Below, in pieces: positions 1-10,660 of a DNA stretch of 64,000 nucleotides. The stretch is from contig OY998180.1 of the NCBI GenBank assembly GCA_963921935.1, positions 45,841,231 to 45,905,230 of the forward strand, in the 5' to 3' direction. The notes below the pieces were generated by a model that made no database searches, was not told the origin of the DNA, and saw only the letters and a list, made by a program, of their open reading frames with translations. Position 1 is the stretch's first letter. Each line of letters opens with the position of its first letter. The stretch is from Galeruca laticollis (taxonomy: Eukaryota; Arthropoda; Insecta; Coleoptera; Chrysomelidae). Both the position numbers and the translations under genes were made by a program.

Positions 1-10
1 TGAGAATATC

Positions 11-1350
11 GTGCACCATACCTACCAAATAAAAGAGGAACGAGCATATAGAATAGTCATAAGACACCTTCATCATTCTATTCACATAAATGATATAAAA
101 GTAGAGCTAGAAAAACTAGGTCACAAAATCCAAAATATAATGAATATGAAGCACAGTGTCACCAAAGAACCATTATCTCCATTCTTTGTAGACATGGAAC
201 CCTAACCGAACAATAAGGATATATTTAAACAAGAATTTCTGTGCCACACTAAAATAACTGTAGAAGCTCCAAGAAAAAACAATAATATAGTACAATGCAT
301 TAGATGTCAAGCCTACGGTCATTCAAAATCATACTCTCTAAAAACCATTTAACTGTCAACGAAATCGCTAAGAGTCTCGAAGAAAAGAAACACTGCAATG
401 CAGTATTCCTTGATATCTCACAAGCCTTCGATAAAGTATGGCATCCGGGCCTCCTCTTTAAACTAAAAAACACTCTTTCTCATAACTTTTATCTCCTCAA
501 ATCCAACTTACCAGACATATATTTTTCCGTCAAACACGAAGACACTCAATCCACCTTCAACCCAATTAAATCCGGCGTACCTCAATGTAGCGTTCTTGGA
601 CCACTGCTCTTCCTTATTTATACGTCTGTTATACCTGAAATCGAAAACACCACTATGTCATCTTTTGCTGATGACGTAGCAGTACTATCAGTTAATAAAA
701 ACCCAGATAGAGCTTCAGAAAATCTCCAATAACACCTTAACCTCCTCTATGACTGGTATAATATATGGAGAACAAAAGTCAATCAAACCAAATCGGTATA
801 TGTTACATTTACAACTCAACAGGACAACTGCCCACCTTTAGCAATGAATAATATACCAATACCTATCAAAACCGACACAAAGTACCTTAGGCTACACCTA
901 GACCGGCAACTTACATGGAAGACACACATCGAAACCAAACGTAGACAGTTGGACATCAAGTTTCGACAAATGTACTGGCTGATCGGCCGTAAATCAAAAC
1001 AACAAGATTCTGGTCTATAAAGCAATTTTAAAACCTATATGGTCATATGGAGTATAGCTATGGGGATGTGCCAAACCAAACAGAATCAAAATTATACAAT
1101 GATTTTAGTCTAAGGCACTTAAATAAATCGTTGATGCACCATGGTATATAAGCAATAGGACTCTCTATACTGATCTAAACATTCCTTTTGTTACGGAAGA
1201 AATCCAAAAAATAGCCGCCGTCTACAGGGACCGAATCACCAACCATGACAACCGCATCATTGCAGAACTATACAACAACGGACCTGATGTAAGAAGACTA
1301 CACAAAATATGGTCTGAAGACTTAATCCATCATAGAAATAATCAGTAAGG
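11..1350 (+). pseudogene. Jockey-type LINE remnant, Gag zinc-knuckle region fused to RT by internal deletion
   Basis: Non-LTR retrotransposon remnant. The first part (11-205, then after a stop to about 350 in the same frame) resembles the region before the zinc knuckles in Jockey-like Gag proteins; the knuckle CIRCQAYGHSKSYS keeps its first two cysteines and histidine, but the last cysteine is lost. At about 350 the frame changes and the sequence jumps into reverse transcriptase: AVFLDISQAFDKVWH (palm aspartate), SGVPQCSVLGPLLF and SFADDVAVLS (catalytic FADD box). Endonuclease and the N-terminal part of RT are therefore missing, which I read as an internal deletion. A stop at 730 is followed in frame by the thumb region (WRTKVNQTKSVYVTF), then more stops and a frameshift near 1020; tail homology with several stops runs to about 1350. 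The left end is cut by the window edge. Not functional. Confidence 0.85.
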
Positions 1351-1839
1351 AGAAACACTAATGGATGTGTCCCTTCCAAGCCTACTCAACCAACATATTT
1401 ACTCAATGCTGTGTAAGAAGCAGGTTGTAAATTTACAAAAAATATTTTTACATATTCCCTCTTCCATGTCTCTTTAAGCATTGATCCTAGCAAAAAAGTG
1501 TAGAAATCCTTTGTTATTATAGTGAATTTTATGTATACCAAGCTAGTATATGAACATTTTATCGCTACGGGCAGTAGTTTTCAACTTATTAACGAGAAAT
1601 TGAACAAATGGACATTTAGAGACCCTCCCCACTCCTAGCTTTACCCCCACCCCTCAGTACTTTTAGTATGTTGATAAGCTCCCCCTACAACTGTGCCAAA
1701 ATTGGTTTCTACATGAATTTTTTTCCGCTATTTTCCCATCGTTGCCTGGACTAATTTACTGAAATTTTTAGTTAAAACGCGTTGTTTCTAAGCATACAAC
1801 AGCAATTGACCGAATATTAAGATATATTATTTATCATCA
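1351..1839. other. AT-rich spacer, no recognisable feature
   Basis: No sustained reading frame, inverted repeat or recognised terminus. It may hold the 3' untranslated end of the preceding LINE, but no poly(A) or simple-repeat tail marks its end. Confidence 0.5.
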
Positions 1840-2115
1840 TCTGTGGCTTCACAGCCTTGGGTGTTTTTTTGCCAACTCAACCACACGTCTCCATCCTTCT
1901 CTACCAAACATCCGATCGGGTCCATCTTCGATTTTCATGGCTTTTTGGTCCTTTCTAATATTATCTCTCCATCTGAGGCGGGGCCGACCTAATGATTGTT
2001 TTCCCCCCGGCACCTCCTCCCACACCAATTTTACCATTCTATCATCTTTCAATCTTTTAACGTGTCCTGCGCACTATAGTCTCCTGCCCTTTATTTCCTT
2101 TATTATGTTAATTAT

Positions 2116-2480
2116 AAAAAAGAAACTAATTATGTATTTTGATACAGGATTTTATTGTGAGCAGAGCGCTATCGGTTTATTGAGAAACCATCATCAGTAC
2201 CCCATGGGTGTACACCAAATCCTCACAATTAGAAGAAACATATAAAACGAATTAAAATATAGTGTTTAAAACACAGTCACTAGCTATTAAAATTATAATA
2301 AAAACAACCCATTGTATAATGGATGACTCCCTGAAATAGGGGATAAAATTTAACTTATTCCAACATGTGTGAATAATTTTATCCCTTACTTCAGGGCCCC
2401 GATGATGGTGTCTCAATAAACCGAAAGCGCTCTGCTCACAATAAAATCCTGTACCAAAATACATAATTGGTTCCTTTTCT
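2116..2480. mobile_element. 365-bp inverted-repeat (MITE-like) element inserted in the LINE
   Basis: The two ends are inverted copies of about 85 bp, each containing TGTATTTTGRTACAGGATTT (left near 2134, right near 2455). The element is bounded by a candidate 8-bp target duplication, TTAATTAT, at 2108-2115 and 2481-2488. An 8-bp duplication fits a hAT-like origin, but the arms also carry a hammerhead-like core typical of Penelope elements, so the class is open. The LINE reading resumes on both sides, which supports a later insertion. No coding capacity. Confidence 0.7.
2398..2430 (+). ncRNA. degenerate hammerhead-ribozyme-like motif
   Basis: The order CGATGAT-GGT-loop-ACC-GAAAGCGC follows the hammerhead core (CUGAUGA, stem II, GAAA), with GGT/ACC able to pair as stem II. 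The first U of CUGAUGA is missing. Penelope-like retroelements are known to carry such motifs. Unlikely to be active. Confidence 0.3.
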
Positions 2481-4580
2481 TTAATTATTTTTCTCTGGTC
2501 CACTCAGCTAACTTCACTCATTTATTGTGTTGGTATCACTGTTTGAGTTCTTGGTTGGGTTTTATTCTATATTGCCCTGTATTTTCGTCTCTAGTTGGAC
2601 CAAATATTTTTCTTAGCACTTTTGTCATGTTCATTTTAGTTTTCCTGGTAAGTATTCTAGATTTTATTAGGTTTTGAAGGGCAAAAAGGCATCACTTTGC
2701 AGCCTGTATCCTGTTATTTATCTCTTTTGTGATGTCGTTGTTTCCACTAATACTTGTACCCAGATATTTAAATTGTTTTGTCCGCTCAAAGTTGTAGTCT
2801 TCGATAGAGAAGTTTTGTCCTACTCTACCTCGGTTCCGATTATTTCTGCTGAGGTACATATACTTGGTCTTGTCTTCGCTTATTTTGAGGCCAATCTTTT
2901 CTGCTTATTTTTCGAAGTTTATGAAGGAGTCTTTGAAGTTGGTCCTACTATTGCCAATCACATCGACATCGTCTGCAAAAGCCATGAGCAGTATGAGTCC
3001 CTTTGTGAAAGATAGCAGTTGGCCTCTCGATTTTGGAGTTCCTAATTACATATTCCAATGCTATGTTAAAGAGTTGAGGTGAGAGGACACCACCTTGCTT
3101 GAGACCATTCTTGATATTGAAGGAGTCGGAGAGACTCTGTCCCACTCTACTTTACATCGCGTACCCTCCGTGTATACTTTTATCAGCGATATAAGTTTTT
3201 TTGGGAATCCAAGTTCTTGCATTGCTTGCCACAACTTTTTATCTGCGTCTCTGTCAAATGCCTGTTTGAAGACAATAAAAATTTGGTTTAGTTCTCTGTC
3301 TATTTCTCAGCATTTCTCCTTTATTTGTCTAATGGTAAAAGTCTGGTCTACGGTGGACCTAATTGATCTAAAGCCACATTGGTAGTCTCCAACAATCTCT
3401 TCGGTGTATGGTTTCATTCTCTCCAGCAGGATATTGGAGAGTATCTTATAGCATGTATTCAGCAGATAGTTTGTGCATCATTTCTTTTTGTCTCCCTTTT
3501 TGTGAATAGGGATGATTACCCCATTCATCCGGTAGGACCTATGTCTTCCAGATAGTTTGTATAAGCTTATGTTTGGCCTCATGGAGTGTTTCTCCGCCAG
3601 ATTTTACGCATTCGGCAAGTATGCCGTCGCCGCCTGAAGCATTGTTATTTTTCAATTTCTTTATTTCACTGTGTCTTCGTACGACGATGGCTGTGTTTCT
3701 ATTTCGGCCGTTAGTATATTTATTGGTGGCGTATTTGTATTTTCCTCCTGATTTAGCAGTTCAAAGAAGTTCCAGGTATTTAGAATCTCTTTTTCGTTGG
3801 TTATGAGTTCTCCATTATTTTTTGTGTGAAAATTTTCTTCTCCGGATTGGTATCCTGCTTTCTGTTTCCAGATTTCGCTAAAGTACTCTTTTGTTCTGTT
3901 ATTCTGTCTATTTCGCTTATTATTGATAGCTGGTATTCCCTCTTTTTCCGTTTCACCATTCTGCGTGTTGTTGTTCATTGATGTCTGATATCTGTATTCT
4001 TCTATACCAGGTGCTGTTGGATGCTGTAACATTTTTTTCCTAGCCAGGTTCCGTGCTTCAAGTGTCCTATTGCAGTCATCATCGAACCATTTCCTTCGCT
4101 GGTTTTTCTTTTTGCCAAGTACCTGTTTTGATACTGTGGCGATTGCTTCTTCAATGTTAGCCCATAGTTCCTCTGTGTTGTTTTCGTCTTGAGGCGCCTT
4201 TATTTGCTCATTTATTTGTTCTTGGTACCTTCCGTGTGTCCCTTCTGTTTTTAGTTTTCCTGTATCCCAAATTGTTCTGGTATCCTTCTTAGGCGTTGAG
4301 CAAGTGAAGATTATTATTCTTATATTTGTCCTTACTAGTCCGTATCTGCGTCTGATCCTCTTAGGCTTCTGACGTCCAAGCAGTTACTACCAAGTCTTTT
4401 ATCGATTGTGACGTGGTCGATTTGATTTCTTGTGAATCCGTCATTTGAATTCCAGGTCTCTTTGTGAATGTTTTTATGTTCGCACATGATTGATTTTATT
4501 GGTAGGTTATGGGACGTAGCCAACACGACAAGTCTGGTTCCATTGTAGTTGCTAGTGTTATGGAGGCTATGCTTGCCTAT

Positions 4581-5099
4581 ATATTATTACCCATCATTAA
4601 TATTGTAGGTAAGTATAGGTTAGAGAATAAAGTAAGTTTGGATATAATTTAAAACGGAACAAAAATAACTTAACTTAGTTATTACTGCAAGGGGCACTAG
4701 TATGGCATTTTGAATAACAAAATACATTATTTTTTTTTGAATTTGCATAATTTAATTGGACAATTGTTATTGCATTTCAACATGAAAAAGCCTGGCTGGA
4801 ACCAAAATTAGATGCTCGACGTAAAGAAATTTGTTTATGCTTCCTCATTAAGTCAATGTCAATAAATTTTTGATAGAAAATGTCAAATTCGGATCTGGTA
4901 TACAGATGATTTATATAACTCTTTTGTACCTAACTGATACATGTTGTCGTCGGTCTTCAGTAACATAACATTATATTTCTGAAAACACCTTTTGCTTTAT
5001 CCATATCAGGAATAAGCACCATAACATTAAAAATTTTGTATTTCGACTCTTACTACGTGGAATCTACTCATGTCACTTTTTTAAATGAAACTAACTGTT
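4581..5099. other. AT-rich spacer without recognised feature
   Basis: No coherent frame on either strand and no repeat termini seen. Confidence 0.5.
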
Positions 5100-5690
5100 T
5101 CTAAATAATTCCACAAGATAATAAAAAAATGTTAAATATTGACAATTGTTCCGATATTAAATATCATCGTCAGAATGACAGAAGTTACATTTCATGTAAC
5201 GCCTACCTGATGTTTAATAACTATTTTTGGCTATACCAAGAAGTGACCTATCTTGTGATTGACTAAATATATATGAATACAAAAAAGAAGATAATTTTAC
5301 AAATATGCAAGCTTAAATATTATTAGCCCTATGATGGTATACTGGATATCTTTTCCCATTTGAGATCAGTATAACTGTGCAATGATATAAGAAACCAGGA
5401 AAACTATATCTGTTGATATTTACAATTATTACTTAGGAAGACAGTTTAATAGTGGAGAACTTCCTAAATCTAGTCATTGACGACTTCATATTGTGGATCT
5501 CTCAAGTGTCTTCTAATTACTAATTTCTCAAGGAAATATAGTTCTTGTTTCTTGTCACAAATATGTAGTTCTGTGTTCGGTGTTAATGAATGTTTGGTGT
5601 CAAGTAGATGTTTTGCATAATGGGATTTCTCTGGTGGTTTTAAGTAAATTAAATTTACACTAGTAGTTGAAGAAAATATCTCAATCAATT
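5100..5690 (-). pseudogene. Penelope-like element fragment, GIY-YIG domain C-terminal part
   Basis: On the minus strand from 5688 the frame reads PPEKSHYAKHLLDTKHSL, then ELHICDKKQELYFLEKL. This pattern (K-x2-A-K-H-L-L-D-T-x-H, then a histidine-containing strand and an L-E-x-L helix) is the second half of the GIY-YIG endonuclease at the C-terminus of Penelope-like RT proteins. The catalytic GIY and YIG strands and the whole RT are missing, so the copy is 5' truncated. Downstream on the same strand, near 5180-5140, CTGACGATGATATTTAATATCGG resembles the non-coding end of such elements. Non-functional. Confidence 0.72.
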
Positions 5691-6724
5691 TTCTTGATTT
5701 AAAAATTTAAAGAATAATAATGTACTAGCCGCAATTAGCCAATTGCAAGTACAAGATTCGGGCCTCGGGCCGAAAGGGGTCATCACAGTTTGTATTTAAT
5801 TGTTTATATTATGTTGAATTCTAATTAGAATCTATACCACACAGAAATTATATAACTAATTAAAATATCATTACCCCTTTATTGAAAAGAAATATGAATT
5901 AATTATAATCTACCATGTTATTTGTTTTATACAGAAAAAATATACAAATTATGCAAGCAGCTTTTCAAAATAAATGGAAGCATAGTCCGTAGATAGGAAG
6001 ACATAGTGTAATGTAATTTAATGAAAATCTAAGTGAATATAAATTTGGGAGACACGGCCTATTCTATATCATTGCGGTGTTAATGAGAAAAACAAATAAA
6101 ACTTGTATAAGGGTTCCTTTCTTTCGGTTAATACATATCAAGCATGTTACAACCCTGGACTTGTAGATGTATGTTAATATCTTAACCCAACAGAATTTGT
6201 TATTCTTTTATTGTTAGCCTCCTCCGTCAATAGATCCGAAATGTTTCAGTATCTGTTTCAATAACGTAATTTCAAGAATAAAATTAGTTTTTAAGAGCTA
6301 ACGTTTTTGTAGCGATGTAAACTCAAAAGTGGAAAACAATGTGTAAATATGAAGATTTTTCATGAGCGAAATAATATAACAACACTTGTAGAGTATTTAA
6401 TAAAAATGGTTTTGAATTTCTCATTGTCAAACAGCTCTCGAACGTAGTTCTTTTCTCATCTTTTTAGGTATCTTTAACAGGGTATCCTTTTTGTACTTGC
6501 CATCTCCACTATTACTTTTCCCTTATGTCTGAATAATTTGATAAAGTTTAAATACTTCATTTTCAACTATTAATTCTTGCTTGTTCTAATGACAGGAGGA
6601 GGATTTTTCTGTCTTGTGCTCGAGTAATCTTTTACGCACCACGCAATTTTACAGTTTATCATACTTTTCATGCTTTTTCATATTTCTAAACACGAGTCTT
6701 ATATTCTGACCTTGGCTGTTCCTC
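5691..6724. other. AT-rich non-coding stretch
   Basis: About 1 kb of AT-rich sequence with no open frame that resembles a protein family and no clear repeat boundary. It is probably decayed repeat DNA. Confidence 0.45.
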
Positions 6725-6839
6725 CGTCCGTCCGTTCGTTCTAAGTTTCAGCGGACGACGGGTAAGTGCTAGAGTTTAGGTATGAAAGGATTCGGAATCA
6801 TCATAGTCTGAAGCCGCTCCAATGGAGAATAATCTCCAG
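6725..6839 (+). repeat. 115-bp dispersed repeat next to (TA)n, inverted copy at 15479-15595
   Basis: CCGTCCGTTCGTTCTAAGTT through GGATTCGGAATCATCATAGT to the start of the (TA)n array recurs in inverted orientation at 15479-15595, also directly against a (TA)n array. The junction with the TA array is the same in both, so the array is part of the repeat. Confidence 0.85.
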
Positions 6840-6902
<63 letters not shown>

Positions 6903-6935
6903 CATACATATATATATATATATATACATATATAT

Positions 6936-6976
<41 letters not shown>
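6840..6976. repeat. (TA)n / (TACA) microsatellite
   Basis: Long TA array with CATA interruptions. Apparent Ile-Tyr-rich open frames here are an artefact of the repeat. Confidence 0.95.
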
Positions 6977-6978
<2 letters not shown>

Positions 6979-7953
6979 ACGCAAAAGTCTAGGGATAATT
7001 TTATAAGTAGTCGTGTTATTACCTGTGATCAACTTGAAAAAATAATACAAAATTTATAGTTTAGATTGTAGTTTAATATGTCAAAAATATTAACTTCTTT
7101 GCAAAAAATAACAGAACTGAACAAAAAAAATATTCTAAATACCACTGTTTTTTCAAATGTCAAAAAACATACAAAAAACACAAAAATTAAGCTTAAAATA
7201 AAGTATGGTCACCACGTTGATTTATCACAGCCCTACATCTAGCATTCATGCTCAAAATTACATTCTTAATGTCTGCTTGATGTATTTGTGTCCATTGTAC
7301 TCTCAGAAGCTCTCGAAATTGAAACTCATTGATTGAAACTCATTGTGAACGTTGCCCATGAGTGGAGTAATTTGTCGTTGGAGCATGTCCCATACGTGCT
7401 CAATGGGACTCAAGTCCGGTGACTGTGCTGACCATAGTAATAAATCAGTACCCTCGTTTTCCAACCAGTTTACTACAATACGGGCAACATGTGGTCGAGC
7501 GTTATCATGCATTAAATGAAATTTATCTCCAACAGCACCAGCAAATGGACCAACGACAGGTTGGAGAATAGTATCCAAATACTACTGACTTGTGAGAAAG
7601 CCGCGTGGGAAAATGAGCTCAGTACTTCCGTCAATAATGACTCCGCCCCATACCAATAATGTGCCACCTCTGTATGTGTACACTTCCTGCACATGTCGCA
7701 AGCGTTCCAAATTTCCGGGCTGTCTCCACACTCTCGTCCGACGTGTACGACGTTTTTTGTATGTTTTTTGACATTTGAAAAAACAGTGGTATTTAGAATA
7801 TTTTTTTTTGTTCAGTTCTGTTATTTTTTGCAAAGAAGTTAGTATTTTTGACATAATAAACAACAATCTAAACTATAAATTTTGTATTACTTTTTCAAGT
7901 TGATTACAGGTAATAACACGACTACTTATAAAATTATCCCTAGACTTTTGCGT

Positions 7954-7955
<2 letters not shown>
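6977..7955. mobile_element. Tc1-like transposon relic, 979 bp
   Basis: Terminal inverted repeats of about 204 bp (6977-7179 and 7752-7955) start CAACGCAAAAGTCTAGGG and are nearly identical. Both ends abut TA, in keeping with the TA target duplication of Tc1/mariner elements; the flanks are themselves (TA)n arrays. The interior carries a partial DDE transposase on the minus strand. The element is shorter than an autonomous one because the N-terminal DNA-binding half of the transposase is missing, and the inverted repeat runs straight into the remaining coding part. Confidence 0.9.
7205..7745 (-). pseudogene. Tc1-like DDE transposase, C-terminal catalytic part
   Basis: Tc1-family transposase fragment. 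Visible on the minus strand: RVWRQPGNLERLRHVQEVYT, then GGTLLVWGGVIIDGSTEL, HLMHDNARPHVA (second catalytic Asp) and WSAQSPDLSPIEHVWDMLQR (third catalytic residue Glu, DD34E type). A stop separates the first two parts from the HDNARPH part near 7580. Near 7320-7345 a 13-bp tandem duplication (TGAAACTCATTGA repeated) shifts the frame; beyond it the C-terminus continues as RVQWTQIHQADIKNVILSMN. The helix-turn-helix region and the first catalytic Asp are not present. Not functional; it could at most be mobilised by a relative through the inverted repeats. Confidence 0.88.
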
Positions 7956-8002
<47 letters not shown>

Positions 8003-8006
8003 ATAT

Positions 8007-8040
<34 letters not shown>

Positions 8041-8041
8041 G

Positions 8042-8085
<44 letters not shown>
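7956..8085. repeat. (TA)n microsatellite
   Basis: TA array with GTATGTA interruptions between the Tc1 relic and the 39-bp inverted repeat. Confidence 0.95.
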
Positions 8086-8090
<5 letters not shown>

Positions 8091-9108
8091 AAGTTTGTTT
8101 TTAGTTTGTATCTGTAATATCGATGCAATTTGAATAAAACAAATACCTGTTATATATATTTTTAATTAAATACTTTTCTATAACACACAGACACAATACT
8201 AAAGAAAAAACAACACTTTCATACTTTCTTTCACACAATTTTTTTTTTATAGTGAAATTTATTCTGAAGGTATACCAATTAAATTGAATTTTTGTAATTT
8301 TGAAATGTGTCCAAATTTGTCTTCTTTAGCCTTTCTTATTATTGATTTTAATTATTTTGGATTTGAAATTGAATATTTAATTATTTATTTATTTATATAA
8401 ATGATAAATGCTTTCCAGGGAAATTTATAAGCTTTTAAAATTTTGAAAATAAATTATTAAGTTACCGGTTCGTATATGCTTTTAATCTCTGGTCTGTGAC
8501 GTTTTCTACCAATGATATTCCCATATTCCCTGCATGTGTTCGTCAGCAATCTTCCGTTGTTTACCAACGTCTCTGCCCTCACACTTCACGTTAACGTTGC
8601 TTTTAGTTGTTAAAAGATTTTTTTTTGTACCTTCTGCTGCACTCCTAACTTCTTTTCTTGCCAATTTATTTAATTCTATATTTATTATTTTGGTTTAGTT
8701 TAACTATCTGACTTATATGCTTTTGATTTCTTGTTCCGTGGTATATTTATTTCGTTTTGATTGACGCCTTTGTTCTCACAATTTACTTTATATTACCCTG
8801 ATGCTGCTTCTTGTTGTTTAATGTTTCTTATCTGACTTCTGCTTCTCTTGTTACTTACTTTCTTTCAAAGTTGTGTTAATAAAAATTTTCAAAAATTGAT
8901 ATTTTCCTTTTTAGAATATTTACTACTTTGGTTTGGTTTAATTATCTATTTAAAATCGTCAAATTAATATGATTTAAGTGTGATTTTAATAATTTTTCTC
9001 TGGAATCCCAAAATTCGTGAAACTCTTGTCAAAATCTCCTAAAAAAACCCTATTTATCCGTTACCCGGTATCGATATTACAGATACAAACTAAAAACAAA
9101 CTTAATAA
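8086..9108. repeat. region bounded by 39-bp perfect inverted repeats, upstream of Gypsy-1 primer site
   Basis: TTATTAAGTTTGTTTTTAGT through to ATCGAT (8086-8124) is repeated exactly in inverted orientation at 9070-9108. The right copy ends 2 bases before the tRNA primer site of Gypsy-1, so this 1-kb block sits where the 5' LTR is expected. The DNA between is AT-rich and non-coding. LTRs normally carry only very short terminal inverted repeats, and I found no matching copy after the polypurine tract at 15295, so I cannot define the LTR. Confidence 0.65.
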
Positions 9109-9110
9109 AA

Positions 9111-9128
9111 TGGCGCCCGAGCAGGGAC
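9111..9128 (+). promoter_or_regulatory. Gypsy-1 primer-binding site (tRNA-Lys type)
   Basis: TGGCGCCCGAGCAGGGAC begins with TGG (complement of the tRNA CCA end) and closely resembles lysine-tRNA primer sites of retroelements. It lies 111 bp upstream of the gag start. Confidence 0.85.
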
Positions 9129-10228
9129 TTGAGTATAGAAGGTCCGAGTGAATGTTTTCTCAGGTATACCAATAAAAACATTATTATTTATTATTGCCTA
9201 AGATTAATTCTATTAAAAAAAACAAAAGTTGTTAGTGAATGTATTTAAGAAGTGGTAAAAAGAAGCCAGAAACAAAGACTATGGAGGGAGACGCAGAAAG
9301 CAATCAAAATATAAACGAAATGTTTTTACGTATAATGGAAGTTATTAAAAACACAAATGAGACGATGGATAGGAAGAGTGAGGAAAGAGCAGAAGCTTTA
9401 AGACAAGAAATAAAACAAACAAAGGTGGATATTAGGAACTGAGTAATGGAGCAGGTTGAAAAATTTGAAAAGTCTATGGATAAGCATAAAGAAGACGTTG
9501 AAAAAGAAATCCAGAAAAACAAAATGGAAATTAGACAAGAGTTGGAAGACATGGAAAGAATTTGTGAAAATAACAATCGTGAAATTAGGCAAGAGTTTGG
9601 AAGACAGGAAGAGGGGATAGAAAGAAACAAGTCGGCGATTGAAAATTTAGAGAAGAAAATTGAGAATTTACCACAGGGGGCACGAAATTTTATCATGATG
9701 GGAGATAAAGCAGATACTGAATTGTATTTCAGTAATGATAGAAATGTACATCCAGTACGATATATTATGAAATTAAAGGCGAAATTAGAAGAGATGGGAG
9801 AAGAAAGAAATTGGAAAAGATGGGTAGATAAGACAATTAAAGGATCAGCAAAATTATGGTGGAATATAAACGAGGACAGATGTATGAATATAAATCAATT
9901 CGAACATCATTTTATAAATTATTTCTTTGGGGATATGGTCCAAAGTAAAATAAGAAATAACTTATATTTTGGAAAGTATAGAGAAAACGGACAGCAGTCA
10001 AGGGAAATTTATGCAATGAACAAATTAGATAACATCAAATACCTAGATCCTCAAATACGTGAAGAGGATTATGTGAAGTTTATTGCCAAACATTTTGGAG
10101 ATGATATATCAAATTATGTGGCAGTAAATGATGTGAGAGATACAAACAGGCTGTTGGAATATTTAAGAAGGATAGATGATATAAAAGGATTTGGAGGTAA
10201 TGGACAATACATAAGGAGGGATGGATGA

Positions 10229-10340
10229 AGTGCTAGTCAACAAGATAGGCTAGAGACAGAGAAAAGGAGGGATGGTTGGAGTGCTAGTCAACAAGATAGG
10301 CTAGAGACAGAGAAATGGAGAGATGGTTGGAGTGCTGGCA
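10229..10340 (+). repeat. 51-bp (17-codon) tandem repeat in gag
   Basis: AGTGCTAGTCAACAAGATAG recurs at 10229 and 10280, and a degenerate start of a third unit lies at 10331, giving a 51-bp period that keeps the frame. Units encode SASQQDRLETEKRRDGW. Confidence 0.9.
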
Positions 10341-10653
10341 ATAACAAACAGCCAGAGAAAGAAAATAGAGGCTACGACAACAAAGGCCGAAACAACAACT
10401 ATAACAGAAACCAACAAAACTATAGGAACAATTATATGCAAAGAAATAACAGCAACAATAATAGTTCTAATAGAAATCAAACAAGGGAACAGAGAAATTA
10501 TAATGGATCTGTTGGAGGAAGAGAACAACAGACAAATTGTAATTTGAGGACAAGAGAGAGGTCAACAGAAGAGATTATAGTAGATAATGAACAAAAGCAG
10601 ATTGAGCAAGTAATGGTGCACAATAGTGCAGATCAACAAACTCCGAAACATCA

Positions 10654-10660
10654 AAATTTT
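10654..10660 (+). promoter_or_regulatory. candidate -1 ribosomal frameshift site A_AAT_TTT, gag-pol junction
   Basis: In the gag frame the codons are CAA AAT TTT TAG. The heptamer A AAT TTT fits the X XXY YYZ rule, is directly followed by the gag stop, and slipping back one base enters the pol frame, which is open through to 14913. Confidence 0.65.

Larger units (their letters stand above)
1840..4580 (-). pseudogene. APE-type LINE (endonuclease + RT), degenerate and interrupted
   Basis: Non-LTR retrotransposon read on the minus strand. From 5' to 3': the C-terminal part of an APE-like endonuclease at 4570-4335 (TWNSNDGFTRNQIDHVTIDK, with the NQIDH segment), a linker at 4032-3661 (KNNGELITNEKEILNTW), RT with NGLKQGGVLSPQLFNIALEY near 3100, a catalytic AFADDVDVIGN reached after a frameshift near 3000, and a C-terminal region GPTRDENTGQYRI near 2600. 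The characteristic LINE tail (CAGHVKRLKDDRMVKLVWEE, then GRPRLRWRDNIRKD) lies at 2090-1850. The RT and the tail are separated by a 365-bp inverted-repeat element at 2116-2480. Several frameshifts and stops are present and the 5' end is truncated near 4580. The clade is uncertain (RTE, CR1 and R1 lineages share parts of this layout). Confidence 0.82.

Noticed and set aside
6766..7059. Long Ile-Tyr repeat open frames at this and every other (TA)n array (7882, 17505, 20310, 41133, 58446 and others)
   Set aside because: They are translations of ATATAT repeats with no protein-family content; the same array is open in several frames on both strands.
9440..10228. TGA codons of Gypsy-1 gag as programmed readthrough or selenocysteine
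   Set aside because: The neighbouring tandem repeat units show TGG at the equivalent position of the second stop, so a simple Trp-to-stop mutation is the better explanation.
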